DNA of 52,485 nucleotides from assembly GCA_900469955.1 (NCBI GenBank), contig UBYX01000041.1, forward strand, positions 1 to 52,485. Reading direction: 5' to 3'. The DNA is from Hyphomicrobiales bacterium. Lineage in GTDB: Bacteria; Pseudomonadota; Alphaproteobacteria; Rhizobiales; Rhizobiaceae. The notes beneath the pieces are model-generated. The model ran no database searches and was not told where the DNA came from. It saw only the letters and a list, made by a program, of their open reading frames with translations. Every line of letters starts with the position of its first letter. Positions within the stretch are counted from its first letter, which is position 1. Positions 1-7,581 of this stretch are shown here, piece after piece. The position numbers and the translations under genes were made by a program.

Positions 1-127
1 GGGCCATTCGTTGCGCTCACCAACAAGCAGCTGACGTCATTGACCCTTCCGCTAGCGTTAGAACAGCTATTGCCATGGATGCTCCTTGTCCCGTCTCGCA
101 GATAACCCGGTCGCCAGCGTTTCATCG

Positions 128-439
128 TCATGGATACTTATGAGAGTGCCGCGTCAGTGGGTAAGCATCAGCGTCATATAGTGCCTTCATCTGTGCGCCA
201 TCAAGACGCGCTTCATCCACTTCCATGACCGAGCCCCGCAGGAGCGCAACGGGAAGCACCTCAATTGCAAAGCGCAGAGCTTCAGCCACTGTTTCAAAGC
301 GCCGGTAGCGGTGGTTGCTCTGTCTTTGCCTGCTCCGGCACGGATAGAAGCCCGCCCCATTACTATAGTTGAAAAGGAACCTATTCGTCTCATCAGGTAC
401 AGGCGTGGCTGACGACAGCCGCTGGGACCGGCAGATCAT
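128..439 (-). CDS. Small hypothetical rhizobial protein (103 aa)
   Basis: Unnamed small protein. The C-terminal half (about residues 45-100) has a regular hydrophobic/charged pattern ending in an ALYDADAYPLTR-like tail, which I recall from short rhizobial proteins of unknown function. The ATG overlaps the stop of the upstream gene (436-630) as ATGA, and I see no Shine-Dalgarno sequence, so translation by coupling is likely. The N-terminal 40 residues are less convincing, so the true start could be internal. No domain with known activity is visible. Confidence 0.55.
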   Translation of the reverse strand: MICRSQRLSSATPVPDETNRFLFNYSNGAGFYPCRSRQRQSNHRYRRFETVAEALRFAIEVLPVALLRGSVMEVDEARLDGAQMKALYDADAYPLTRHSHKYP

Positions 440-630
440 TGTGCGGACACAGTGGAAGCAGTATCTAGCAAGCGCCTCTCAGGACGATGTTGTCGATCCG
501 CTATCTGTTTTTCTTGAGTGCGTGGAGCCAGTCTACGTCGAACGTCATGGAGCGTAGCGGCATCAGAGCTTTGTTCAGCAACGGCGCGCCTGAACAGGTT
601 CTCAGGGGCGTAATAGAGTCTGTCGATCAT
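436..630 (-). CDS. Small hypothetical protein, coupled to the next gene (64 aa)
   Basis: A 64-residue ORF starting MIDRLYYAPENLF. AAGGA lies about 8 bases before the ATG. Its TGA overlaps the next ATG by four bases (ATGA), an arrangement typical of translational coupling. The protein is basic, has no membrane segment, and I recognise no family. A longer in-frame reading to 885 exists, but its extra residues look like noncoding translation, so I prefer the internal start with the SD. Confidence 0.45.
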   Translation of the reverse strand: MIDRLYYAPENLFRRAVAEQSSDAATLHDVRRRLAPRTQEKQIADRQHRPERRLLDTASTVSAQ

Positions 631-850
631 GTTGACATCCTTACACTGGTGAAAGCGCAGACAGCCTTGCCAAAACCTCCAACCGCGACGGCGGAGTTGC
701 AACGTTCGCAAGGTTGGCCAAGCAACCGGCTGTACCGGAGGATCAGGTAGCCAAGATGGCTTTAAACGTAAGGTATATATATGATGCCGCAGATTCAATT
801 TACAAGTGCAGGATCCGCATTTAGCTGCTCCCCATTTGAATCTGGTTGCT

Positions 851-1048
851 CTACTGTAACGTCGGGCTTGAAAGATAGTTGTCATCCCTATTCAGGATGT
901 CTGCCAGTCCAACGGCGCTCTCTTCTCCGAGATCGGCCATCACCTCTCCAACAAGCATGATCCTGTGTCCTGAGACGGAGTCGACGACGGACCATGAGCC
1001 GTCGACGTCTTGTCGTGCTTTATATCTGGCGGTTAGGGATGGCTGCAT
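851..1048 (-). CDS. Small hypothetical protein (65 aa)
   Basis: A short protein with the pattern YKxRQDxDGSWSVVDxxSGH...AVGLADILNRDD. This matches a widespread type of small rhizobial protein of unknown function: two or three beta strands followed by a short helix. GGAGG stands 7 bases upstream of the ATG, so translation is well supported. It lies in the same orientation as the two small genes downstream. No catalytic residues or export signal are visible. Confidence 0.7.
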   Translation of the reverse strand: MQPSLTARYKARQDVDGSWSVVDSVSGHRIMLVGEVMADLGEESAVGLADILNRDDNYLSSPTLQ

Positions 1049-1188
1049 TATGGTAACCTCCGATCATGAATTAGGATAATCCGGCGCCAATTGACACTGC
1101 TTACAGTGCAAAGCGCTCAAGCGCCGGTAGACATAACATGTCATGAGCAGCCGTTCGCTTCGCCCGTGGAGAATTCAGCGTCCATGTT

Positions 1189-1455
1189 CTATTGATGTAC
1201 CCGAACCATGTCTTCAGCGTACGCGATGGTAAAACGGGTTCGGGCATCTTCAAGAAGGCCCCGACCAAGTAAAGCTGACGTGCATGCGCCGATTGCTGCC
1301 CAATAAGCCTGCCCGGACCTCATTGTGAAGTCTTCTTGCAGGTACTTGAGGGCGACGCGCGGACCAAGGATCAGCCGGTCATTTATGGGGCCATCCCTGA
1401 CATTGACTGGATATTCCCATTCGACGCCAAAGGCAACATTGATAACCTGGCTCAT
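1189..1455 (-). CDS. DUF982 domain protein
   Basis: The order of conserved elements (EYPVNVRDGP, GPRVALKYLQEDFT, YWAAIGACTSALLGRG, DARTRFTIAYAEDM) is that of DUF982, a family of about 80-100 residues expanded in Rhizobiales and of unknown function. I chose the ATG at 1455 because AAAGGGA lies 6 bases upstream; a TTG at 1476 in the same frame has no such site. The protein is 88 aa, soluble and near the usual family length. It appears to stand alone. Confidence 0.8.
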   Translation of the reverse strand: MSQVINVAFGVEWEYPVNVRDGPINDRLILGPRVALKYLQEDFTMRSGQAYWAAIGACTSALLGRGLLEDARTRFTIAYAEDMVRVHQ

Positions 1456-1860
1456 CGAGCATCCCTTTGATACCAAGAATGCACATGATGAACATGGTCA
1501 CCACGAAACAAGCTTGACGATTCTAGCTCAGAGTTGCAGCACGAACGATCAACCCCAGAGGCAAAGCTGAGATCACAATAGCGGCTGGCTATGCCGCGAC
1601 ACATTCTACCAGATCAGGCCGTGAAGACTTAAAAACTTTGTAGTGGGACTTCACAGCAATTCCTCACGAGCTGCCAGATATAAAATCACCGGCACGGCAC
1701 CGTCTAGGGCATTTGTGCAGCGGTGCTCATTTAGGTGGTCGCCCTTAACGCCCGACACCCCAGACAATCCGGCGACGCATCTTTAGTTCCACTCCGGGTC
1801 AAGCATTTTCAATTTTAAATCGAGGCACGCCTTCCTTTGAACAAACTTTGGTTGTAGATG

Positions 1861-1990
1861 ATCTTTGTCGAATTGCTTGTTGAGCTTTGTCGAGCGTCTC
1901 CGCTCTTTCCGATCTTTCCTCTCAAATCGATTTCATGTTGCCGACTCCATCGAGCAGCGGAACCTCTATGCGATTGAAAGGAAAATCGTC
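1861..1990 (+). promoter_or_regulatory. Long 5' leader of cold-shock gene 1
   Basis: The leader before the csp gene shares two boxes with the leader of the second csp gene at 24,016: GAGCTTTGTC (1882-1891; 23891-23900), and CTCTATGC followed by TTGAAAGG just before the start (1964-1981; 23992-24008). The second box includes the Shine-Dalgarno sequence. Long structured leaders are known to control cspA-type mRNAs by temperature. That this one does so is inference. Confidence 0.5.
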
Positions 1991-2200
1991 ATGAACACCG
2001 GCATCGTAAAATTCTTCAACATGACAAAAGGCTTTGGCTTCATTCAGCCGACCGATGGCTCGAAAGACGTTTTCGTCCACATCTCTGCCGTTGAACGCTC
2101 GGGGATGACCTACCTGGGCGAGGGCCAGAAGATCAGCTTTGACGTTGTCGAGGACAAACGCTCGGGCAAAAGCTCTGCCGAAAACCTACAGGCTGCCTAA
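1991..2200 (+). CDS. Cold-shock protein (CspA family)
   Basis: A 69-residue single cold-shock domain, an RNA/single-stranded DNA-binding OB fold. The RNP1 motif KGFGFIQP (about residues 13-20) and RNP2 motif VFVHISAVERSG (about 28-39) are both present. The usual VKWFN is VKFFN here, an aromatic-for-aromatic change at the nucleic-acid face. I chose the ATG at 1991 because it gives the standard family length with an AAAGG site upstream; the in-frame extension to 1865 is leader. It acts in the cytoplasm as an RNA chaperone. A terminator follows at 2263, then a small gene at 2311. The paralog is at 24,016. Confidence 0.93.
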   Translation: MNTGIVKFFNMTKGFGFIQPTDGSKDVFVHISAVERSGMTYLGEGQKISFDVVEDKRSGKSSAENLQAA

Positions 2201-2220
2201 CAAATCGCGTCTTCGGCCAC

Positions 2221-2240
2221 TGACCACGGATGTACTGGCA
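2221..2240 (+). repeat. 20-nt element conserved after both csp genes (copy 1)
   Basis: TGACCACGGATGTACTGGCA lies 20 bases after the csp stop codon. The identical 20-mer lies 18 bases after the stop of the second csp gene (24244-24263). It is noncoding and sits between stop codon and terminator in both places. A role as a 3'-UTR element or as part of a 3'-derived small RNA is inference. Confidence 0.7.
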
Positions 2241-2262
2241 GTAAACGGCAGACGCTTGCCAA

Positions 2263-2287
2263 GGTCGGGTTATTACCCGGCCTTTTT
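2263..2287 (+). terminator. Rho-independent terminator after csp 1
   Basis: Stem GGTCGGGT (2263-2270), loop TATT, stem ACCCGGCC (2275-2282, one G-T pair), then TTTTT. It ends the cold-shock transcript before the small gene at 2311. Confidence 0.8.
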
Positions 2288-2310
2288 CTTTTCCAAAGCG
2301 AGAAACGATC

Positions 2311-2481
2311 ATGAAAAAAACTGACCCAGAACAGCAGATCAAGCGTGCTCAGCGGCAGGTAGCCCTGACCAGTGGTGGCGGCCACCTCGGTGGTACCAAC
2401 CACGGCCAAGGCTATGATGCTAAAACGTCATCAGCGAAAGGCAAGAGCGAGAAAACACGCCGAACAGCAGCCAGAGGTTAA
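2311..2481 (+). CDS. Small basic hypothetical protein (56 aa)
   Basis: A 56-codon ORF starting MKKTDPEQQIKRAQ, rich in Gly, Lys and Ala, with SGGGHLGGTNHGQG in the middle and a basic tail. It follows the csp terminator by about 25 bases. The second csp gene is also followed by a small charged gene after its terminator, which supports it being real. The SD is weak. It looks intrinsically disordered. I do not recognise a named family. Confidence 0.5.
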   Translation: MKKTDPEQQIKRAQRQVALTSGGGHLGGTNHGQGYDAKTSSAKGKSEKTRRTAARG

Positions 2482-2632
2482 ACTGTGGACTGCCTCGACC
2501 TTCAAGCTGCCGCTCAGGCAGCTTCGGATCCCCTTTGATCACTCGACTAATCGGCCTTTAAAGTAGGTATATCGTGGACGGCTTCGGGGATGAGAGTCGC
2601 TCGCGTGTAGAAGAGCGCCAGCGCGATCAGGG

Positions 2633-2822
2633 TCATGCCAAAGGCGGGCGAGAACCACATGCCGACAGCACCTTGGTGAGAAGGAAATCCACTCCTCGCA
2701 AGAGCGTCGCGATCGCCAGCGTCGATCGGTCATCGCCATCGGTTCGAAGAGTAACGAAGGTTTCGCCCTGGAGCTTGATAGTGATGAGGGAGCGTGATCT
2801 GGAGCGGAATGGGTTTTGTCAA
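2633..2822 (-). pseudogene. Remnant of an unidentified gene
   Basis: Reading the minus strand gives about 60 coding-like residues (SLITIKLQGETFVTLRTDG then TLAIATLLRGVDFLLTKVLS) between two stops, but no start codon. A shifted frame continues to 2571 with a membrane-like stretch (FGMTLIALALFYTRA). This looks like a decayed gene or the ends of two genes. The rest of 2482-2927 holds nothing I can name. Confidence 0.3.
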
Positions 2823-2927
2823 AAGTGAGCGCCGGCCGCATGACGCTGATGAGAACAGCTCGGCATGCGGCCTTTCGTTTGACCGGTTCTTCACTCACTC
2901 GGGAGGTGGATGCTTTTCAGCGATTGC

Positions 2928-4421
2928 TTACAAGGTCCAATGAGCGACCATCGTTTCCGCCCGATGTTCGGCGGTTGCGCGGTCGGCTTTCGGCAGACGG
3001 AGGCAGACCGTCAGCCCTGGATTGTTTGAGGAGAGTTCGATTTCACCCCCGTGGTGCCGAACGATCGCGCGCGCGATCGACATACCCAGGCCAATACCGC
3101 CGGTCTGGCGATTGCGTGACTTCTCCATCCGGAAGAAGGGCGAAAATACCTTGTCCTGCATCTCCTTCGGAATACCGGGCCCGCCATCCTTAATCAGAAT
3201 TTCGAATGCGGTTGCCTTTTCGGCGATAGATACGTTAGCACCTCCGCCGTACCTGACAGCATTCTCGATCAGATTGCGTATGGCTCGACGTAGGGCTCCA
3301 GGACGGCAGCGATAGTGCGCCTTCTTGCTTTCCGTGAATTCGACCTTCTGGCCAAGGTCGCCCAGGTCGTCGCAAAGGCTCTCAACCAGCGCACATAGAT
3401 CGATGGTGCGTGTTTCCTCAGTGGACGCCTCGCCCTTGGCAAAAGCTATAGTCGCCTCCGTCATCGCCTGTATCTCGTCAATCGTGTCGAGCATTTTTTG
3501 TTGAACGTCGGGGTCAGACACGAATTCAGCACGGAGCCGTAGTGAGGTCAGCGGCGTTCGCAAGTCGTGACCGATCGCTGCAAGCATCCGAACCCTGTCT
3601 TCGACATAGCGATGCAGCCGCTGCTGCATTCGGTTGAACGACACAGCTGTCAAGCGGATGTCGTCCGGACCAGTTTCGGGAATCGGCTGGACGTTCTCGC
3701 CGCGCCCCAGCGCATCGGCGGCCACGGCCAACTGGCGCATCGGCCGGGTTATGCGCGACGTCGCAACGATAACAATCGCGGACAGGATGATTGCGCTAAG
3801 TGCAAATGAATAGAGGGACGGGGAGCGCCACCATGGTGTCCCAACGCTCTTGAAATATGCGGTATTGAGCCAAAGCCCGCTTTTAAGCTCAACGGCCATC
3901 CCCATTCCAGAGCCGCCACCGTGCGACGTCACAAGATCGGTATATCTGGCAGGCTGGTCCAACGGCCAGAGTGTACCGCCTGCCCGAATCCAGTCGGAGT
4001 TCCCCGCGGAGGGATTGATTTTGGCTTCGACGCTCCTCGCCGCTTCCGGTTGTCCTGGAACGGAGCCGAGGCCCCATTCGGGAGGCAAAGCCACAGCATT
4101 GCGGATCGGACGGACCAGCTGCGAGGTTGCGTTGCGCCGCCACGTTACAAGGTCCGCCGGCGGCTCGGTTGTCAGCCAGAAGCGAGAGGTGGACGTCTCG
4201 CTGGCTTGCAGAACGTCCTCGCGAAGTTCTGCAGGAATAACTTCCATCAAACGGGTAATTGAGCCAGTTCGGGTGAAAAATTCCCGCTTAAAGGCGGCCT
4301 TCAGGGCCTTATCCTGCTCATCCCATGAGATCAGAAATGAAAGCACCTGTGAGACGACGAGCGCCAAAAGGATGAAGCCGATGAGTTGTCTGGCCAGACT
4401 TCGCTTCCACCAAGAGATCAT
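2928..4421 (-). CDS. Sensor histidine kinase (EnvZ-like)
   Basis: A membrane sensor kinase of 497 residues. TM1 is about 13-31 and TM2 about 204-222, with a periplasmic sensor region of about 170 residues between. HAMP follows at about 223-275. The phospho-acceptor His285 lies in IGHDLRTP. The N box is NLIENAVRYGG (383-393), G1 is DGGPGIP, the F box FSPFFRM, and G2 GGIGLGMSIARA. The usual Asn in the G1 DxGxG context is Gly here. The ATG overlaps the regulator stop by four bases, so the pair is co-translated. The signal sensed is unknown; the neighbouring exported mini-proteins at 5,344-6,266 are possible targets. Confidence 0.93.
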   Translation of the reverse strand: MISWWKRSLARQLIGFILLALVVSQVLSFLISWDEQDKALKAAFKREFFTRTGSITRLMEVIPAELREDVLQASETSTSRFWLTTEPPADLVTWRRNATSQLVRPIRNAVALPPEWGLGSVPGQPEAARSVEAKINPSAGNSDWIRAGGTLWPLDQPARYTDLVTSHGGGSGMGMAVELKSGLWLNTAYFKSVGTPWWRSPSLYSFALSAIILSAIVIVATSRITRPMRQLAVAADALGRGENVQPIPETGPDDIRLTAVSFNRMQQRLHRYVEDRVRMLAAIGHDLRTPLTSLRLRAEFVSDPDVQQKMLDTIDEIQAMTEATIAFAKGEASTEETRTIDLCALVESLCDDLGDLGQKVEFTESKKAHYRCRPGALRRAIRNLIENAVRYGGGANVSIAEKATAFEILIKDGGPGIPKEMQDKVFSPFFRMEKSRNRQTGGIGLGMSIARAIVRHHGGEIELSSNNPGLTVCLRLPKADRATAEHRAETMVAHWTL

Positions 4422-5140
4422 GACTTCACCACGCTTGCCGAAAGGCTATAGCCGCCACCCCAATGCGTCTTGATGATAGATGGGTTTTTTGGATCTGCTT
4501 CGACTTTCTTGCGTAAACGGCTCACCTGATTGTCGATGCTGCGGTCAAAAGGATCGGCCGTTCTCCCGGCCGTAAGGTCAAGGAGTTGGTCGCGGCTGAG
4601 GATCATGCCAGGATGATCGAGAAGCGCTTTGAGCAACCGGAACTCGACCGTGCTTAATGCTACTCCAATCCCATCTTTGCCGGTGAGCTCCTGCCGGGCG
4701 AAATCCAAGATCCATTGATCGAAACGAACTGTATTTCCCTTGATTGGGTTACTCTGTCGCGCCGCAGCATCCGGGACTCGGCGCAGCACGGCTCGTATGC
4801 GCGCAAGCAATTCGCGAGGGTTGAATGGTTTGACTAGATAATCGTCTGCACCGATCTCGAGGCCCACGATGCGATCGGTGTCCTCCGACATTGCCGTGAG
4901 GAAAATGATTGGGGTTGTCGCGGATGTACGAAGCTGCCGGCAAACGCTGATGCCATCCTCGCCAGGCATCATGATGTCGAGGACAATGAGGTCAATGGCT
5001 TCACGCTCCAAAACTTCACGCAATGCTTGGCCACTTTCGGCGAGACTTACCCTGTACCCATGCCTTGTGAGATACTGGCCGACGAGATCCCTGATGTCAT
5101 GATGGTCATCCACGACAGCGATATGCGGTGAAGGCTCCAT
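4418..5140 (-). CDS. OmpR/PhoB-type response regulator
   Basis: A 240-residue DNA-binding regulator. The N-terminal receiver has the acidic pair D11/D12, phospho-acceptor D55 (LIVLDIMMPGEDG) and switch K104 (DDYLVKPFNPREL). The C-terminal winged helix (about 135-237) has the usual SRDQLLDLT and DNQVSRLRKKVEADP features. I use the ATG at 5140, preceded by GTAGGA, because an in-frame start 141 bases upstream adds residues unlike any receiver. It is paired with the kinase at 2928-4421, with a 4-base overlap. About 200 bp separate it from the upstream exported-protein genes, so a promoter of its own is possible. Confidence 0.93.
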   Translation of the reverse strand: MEPSPHIAVVDDHHDIRDLVGQYLTRHGYRVSLAESGQALREVLEREAIDLIVLDIMMPGEDGISVCRQLRTSATTPIIFLTAMSEDTDRIVGLEIGADDYLVKPFNPRELLARIRAVLRRVPDAAARQSNPIKGNTVRFDQWILDFARQELTGKDGIGVALSTVEFRLLKALLDHPGMILSRDQLLDLTAGRTADPFDRSIDNQVSRLRKKVEADPKNPSIIKTHWGGGYSLSASVVKS

Positions 5141-5343
5141 TGCAAGTCCTACGAGATCCAATTCAGGCGCCACCCGGGTAATTACTTTGGCCGAAAGGCA
5201 AGATTTCAATTTGCTTGACCGGTCGACGGCGTGTCTGCAGAGAACCGCGTCCCACCAGCCCTCTGCTGGTGCGCAGAGCAACTGCTGGGACGATCTGGCC
5301 GGTCCTCACACACCCTTAGCGGTTGAGGTCAGGTTATTTAGTG

Positions 5344-5616
5344 CTAGCGCGAGAGACCTCCCTGGTCGCCGCTGCTGTCGCTACCGCTGTAGCCGCTCCT
5401 GCGGTCGTCCTGAGTGGTGTTCCAGGCGAGCGAGCCGGCATTCGACTTAGGAAAGTAGAAGGTCCTGCTGTGATCGCCAAGAGTGTTTTGCCCTGGCGAG
5501 GTTATCGCGGACGTCCCTTGGCGTTGAACGCCGTCGTAATATTCGCCTTCGGCGAGGGCTGGCGTGGTGAGAGCCGCCGGAATGAGCAGCAGGGCGGTGC
5601 TAGTGATCTTGATCAT
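5344..5616 (-). CDS. Small exported protein, tandem paralog 1 (90 aa)
   Basis: A short secreted protein: a signal peptide of about 22 residues (MIKITSTALLLIPAALTTPA, LA cleavage), then EGEYYDGVQRQ and a low-complexity Ser/Gly/Asp-rich tail. It is a clear paralog of the gene at 5695-5961, with the same leader, EGEYY motif and LGDHSRTFYFP block. Unlike its neighbours it lacks the terminal GDYYEGAFRPN and ends SSGDQGGLSR. Its function is unknown; periplasmic or extracellular location is inferred from the leader. Confidence 0.75.
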   Translation of the reverse strand: MIKITSTALLLIPAALTTPALAEGEYYDGVQRQGTSAITSPGQNTLGDHSRTFYFPKSNAGSLAWNTTQDDRRSGYSGSDSSGDQGGLSR

Positions 5617-5694
5617 CGGGTGATTTCCTTGTGCTTTAATGATTGCGCATTAGTTTGCGACCTTGCGGCAATCGGGGTCTTGAATGAACTGCGG

Positions 5695-5961
5695 TTAGTT
5701 GGGGCGAAACGCACCTTCGTAGTAGTCACCGCTGTCGAAGATGCGGCGGTCGTCGCGGCTGGTGTTCGATCCGAGCGAGCCGACATCTGAACCCGGGAAG
5801 TAGAAGGTCCTGCTGTGATCGCCAAGGGCATTTTGTGACGGCAAGGTTGTCGCCGCTCGTGACTGACGCTGAACGCCTTCATAGTACTCGCCTTCTGCGA
5901 GCGCCGGAGTAGTCAGAGCTGCTGCGATGAGCAGCGGGGCGATGCTTGTGATCTTGATCAT
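5695..5961 (-). CDS. Small exported protein, tandem paralog 2 (88 aa)
   Basis: The signal peptide ends around ALTTPALA. The mature protein carries YYEG twice: GEYYEGVQRQ at its N terminus and GDYYEGAFRPN at its C terminus, with LGDHSRTFYFPGSD between. The last 63 bases of the coding region and the sequence beyond are almost identical to the paralog at 6042-6266, so the copies arose or were homogenised recently. No cysteines or enzyme motifs are present. It might be a matrix or envelope-associated peptide; that is inference. Confidence 0.78.
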   Translation of the reverse strand: MIKITSIAPLLIAAALTTPALAEGEYYEGVQRQSRAATTLPSQNALGDHSRTFYFPGSDVGSLGSNTSRDDRRIFDSGDYYEGAFRPN

Positions 5962-6041
5962 TTGATGAAGTTCCTTGTGCTTTGCTGATTGCGCATGAGT
6001 TTGCGCCCTTGCAGCAATGTAGGTCGTGGATGAACTGAGGA

Positions 6042-6266
6042 TTAGTTGGGGCGAAACGCACCTTCGTAGTAGTCGCCGCTGTCGAAGATGCGGCGGTCGT
6101 CGCGGCTGGTGCGAGGACCAAATGGCGTTTGCTCGGAACTGCGATAGGTATTTGCTTCGACGCTGTTCGTCTGGGTCCGGTCAAGGCTGGCTTCGCGTTC
6201 TTCTGCGAGCGTTACGCTGGTGAAGGATAGTCCTGCGACAAGTGCGATAATGAGATGCTTGAACAT
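6042..6266 (-). CDS. Small exported protein, tandem paralog 3 (74 aa)
   Basis: It has a different signal peptide (MFKHLIIALVAGLSFTSVTLA), then a short acidic/Asn-rich middle, but the same C-terminal block TSRDDRRIFDSGDYYEGAFRPN as paralog 2, nearly identical at DNA level. It appears to be a hybrid of an unrelated front and the shared tail. AAGGAA-type sequence stands before the ATG. It is the first of three same-strand exported genes that lead toward the two-component pair. Confidence 0.75.
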   Translation of the reverse strand: MFKHLIIALVAGLSFTSVTLAEEREASLDRTQTNSVEANTYRSSEQTPFGPRTSRDDRRIFDSGDYYEGAFRPN

Positions 6267-6488
6267 CTGTAGTTCCTTTCTGGTTAGCCTTACCTCTTGG
6301 GCACGAGAAAGGATTAGCCCTCTTTTGTCGCTGAGTTATGCCGCGGTGCACCAAAATTGTATCAAAGTGTCGCGCGGATTCGGTTAGCGTGCTTCAGTTG
6401 ACTTGGAAGAGGCGCGAAAGGCGACGAAACGACGGTCGCCGAACAGCAACTTCGGCAAGGCGATAGGCTTCTGGACTCGACTGAGGTC

Positions 6489-7454
6489 TCAGACTTCCCG
6501 CTGCCGCGCACGCGAGGGCTGTTCAGATAAAGGTCCTTCCTCCCATGGGCGGCTCCTGGCCTGCCAGTCGTAATTCCTCATGTAGTCAAGAAACGCACGC
6601 ATAGCGGCGCTGGGAAGGCGGCGACTGGGGTAATATAGAAACCAGTGGGGCAAGGTGCGGCTCCAGTCGGACAGAAGCTCCACCAGCCGACCGCTTTGGA
6701 TATACGTTTTGGTGTAGTCATCGAAGACATGGGCGATTCCTCTGCCCGCCAGCGCAGCTTGCAGTTCGTTATGCGCGGAACTGACGGTTAATCGGCCAGT
6801 TGGAGTAACTTCGATCTCTTCGTTTCCCTCGGCAAACCGCCAAGTGACGAGCGTGCCGCCAGGAAAACGACGTCTTATACAGTCGTGAGCAACGAGTTCG
6901 TGCGGCGTCTGCGGCTGTCCGAACCTTCTGATGTAATCTGGCGAAGCCACGATCGCATAACGAAGCGCGGGTCCGAGTGGCAACGCAATCATGTCCTGCG
7001 CCAGCTGCTTGCCGAACCTCACGCCGGCATCGAAACCATGTTCCACGATATCGATGACTGCCGCATCACTGATGATCTCGATCTTCACCTCGCGATAGGC
7101 ATCCATAAAGTCGAATACCAGCGGGCAAAGAAAGTGATCGACGGCCGGCGCCGGCGCGTTGATCCTGAGCGTACCGGACGGGCTATCCCTTAACTCGTCG
7201 ATCTCCGCGATAGCGATCCTGATATCACTCAATGCAGGTGCCAGACGTTCAAGAAGGCGTTGTCCTGCTTCCGTCGGGTTTACGCTCCTGGTCGTCCTAT
7301 TGAGGAGCCGAATGCCGAGAGCCTCTTCCAGCGCGAACATCGATTGGCTCAAGGCCGATGAAGAAACCCCTCGCTCAATCGCCGCTGCGCGGAAGCCGCC
7401 GCATCGAACGATCGAGACAAACACATCGAAGCCGTCTAGGCGGATCGGATCCAT
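6489..7454 (-). CDS. LysR-family transcriptional regulator
   Basis: A 321-residue LysR protein. The N-terminal winged HTH (about 5-65) reads DVFVSIVRCGGFRAAAIERGVSSSALSQSMFALEEALGIRLLNRTTRSV, and a substrate-binding domain follows (about 92-295). The C-terminal 20 residues are a charged extension. It is divergent from the metallo-hydrolase at 7582, with 127 bp between and an inverted repeat at 7485-7498. LysR regulators typically control the divergent gene, so this one probably answers to the substrate or product of the hydrolase/dioxygenase pair. Confidence 0.93.
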   Translation of the reverse strand: MDPIRLDGFDVFVSIVRCGGFRAAAIERGVSSSALSQSMFALEEALGIRLLNRTTRSVNPTEAGQRLLERLAPALSDIRIAIAEIDELRDSPSGTLRINAPAPAVDHFLCPLVFDFMDAYREVKIEIISDAAVIDIVEHGFDAGVRFGKQLAQDMIALPLGPALRYAIVASPDYIRRFGQPQTPHELVAHDCIRRRFPGGTLVTWRFAEGNEEIEVTPTGRLTVSSAHNELQAALAGRGIAHVFDDYTKTYIQSGRLVELLSDWSRTLPHWFLYYPSRRLPSAAMRAFLDYMRNYDWQARSRPWEEGPLSEQPSRARQREV

Positions 7455-7484
7455 TGCGAAGTATACCTAATCAAGCTGGTAAAC

Positions 7485-7498
7485 ATAACTCAGGTTAT
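7485..7498. promoter_or_regulatory. Candidate LysR-box between divergent genes
   Basis: ATAAC-TCAG-GTTAT is a perfect 5-bp inverted repeat in the 127-bp divergent region between the LysR gene and the Tat hydrolase. Position and size fit a LysR recognition site; binding is inferred. Confidence 0.4.
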
Positions 7499-7581
7499 CA
7501 GATCAATCATCCCATGTCATGGTTGGCGAAAAGCTAGTGGCAAATGAAGCGAGAGTACGCCCAACAAGGAAGGGAAGACCG

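Noticed and set aside
5254..5270. Hairpin ACCAGC-CCTCT-GCTGGT as terminator of the exported-protein genes
   Set aside because: Only 6 bp and no T tract on either strand; it may be chance.
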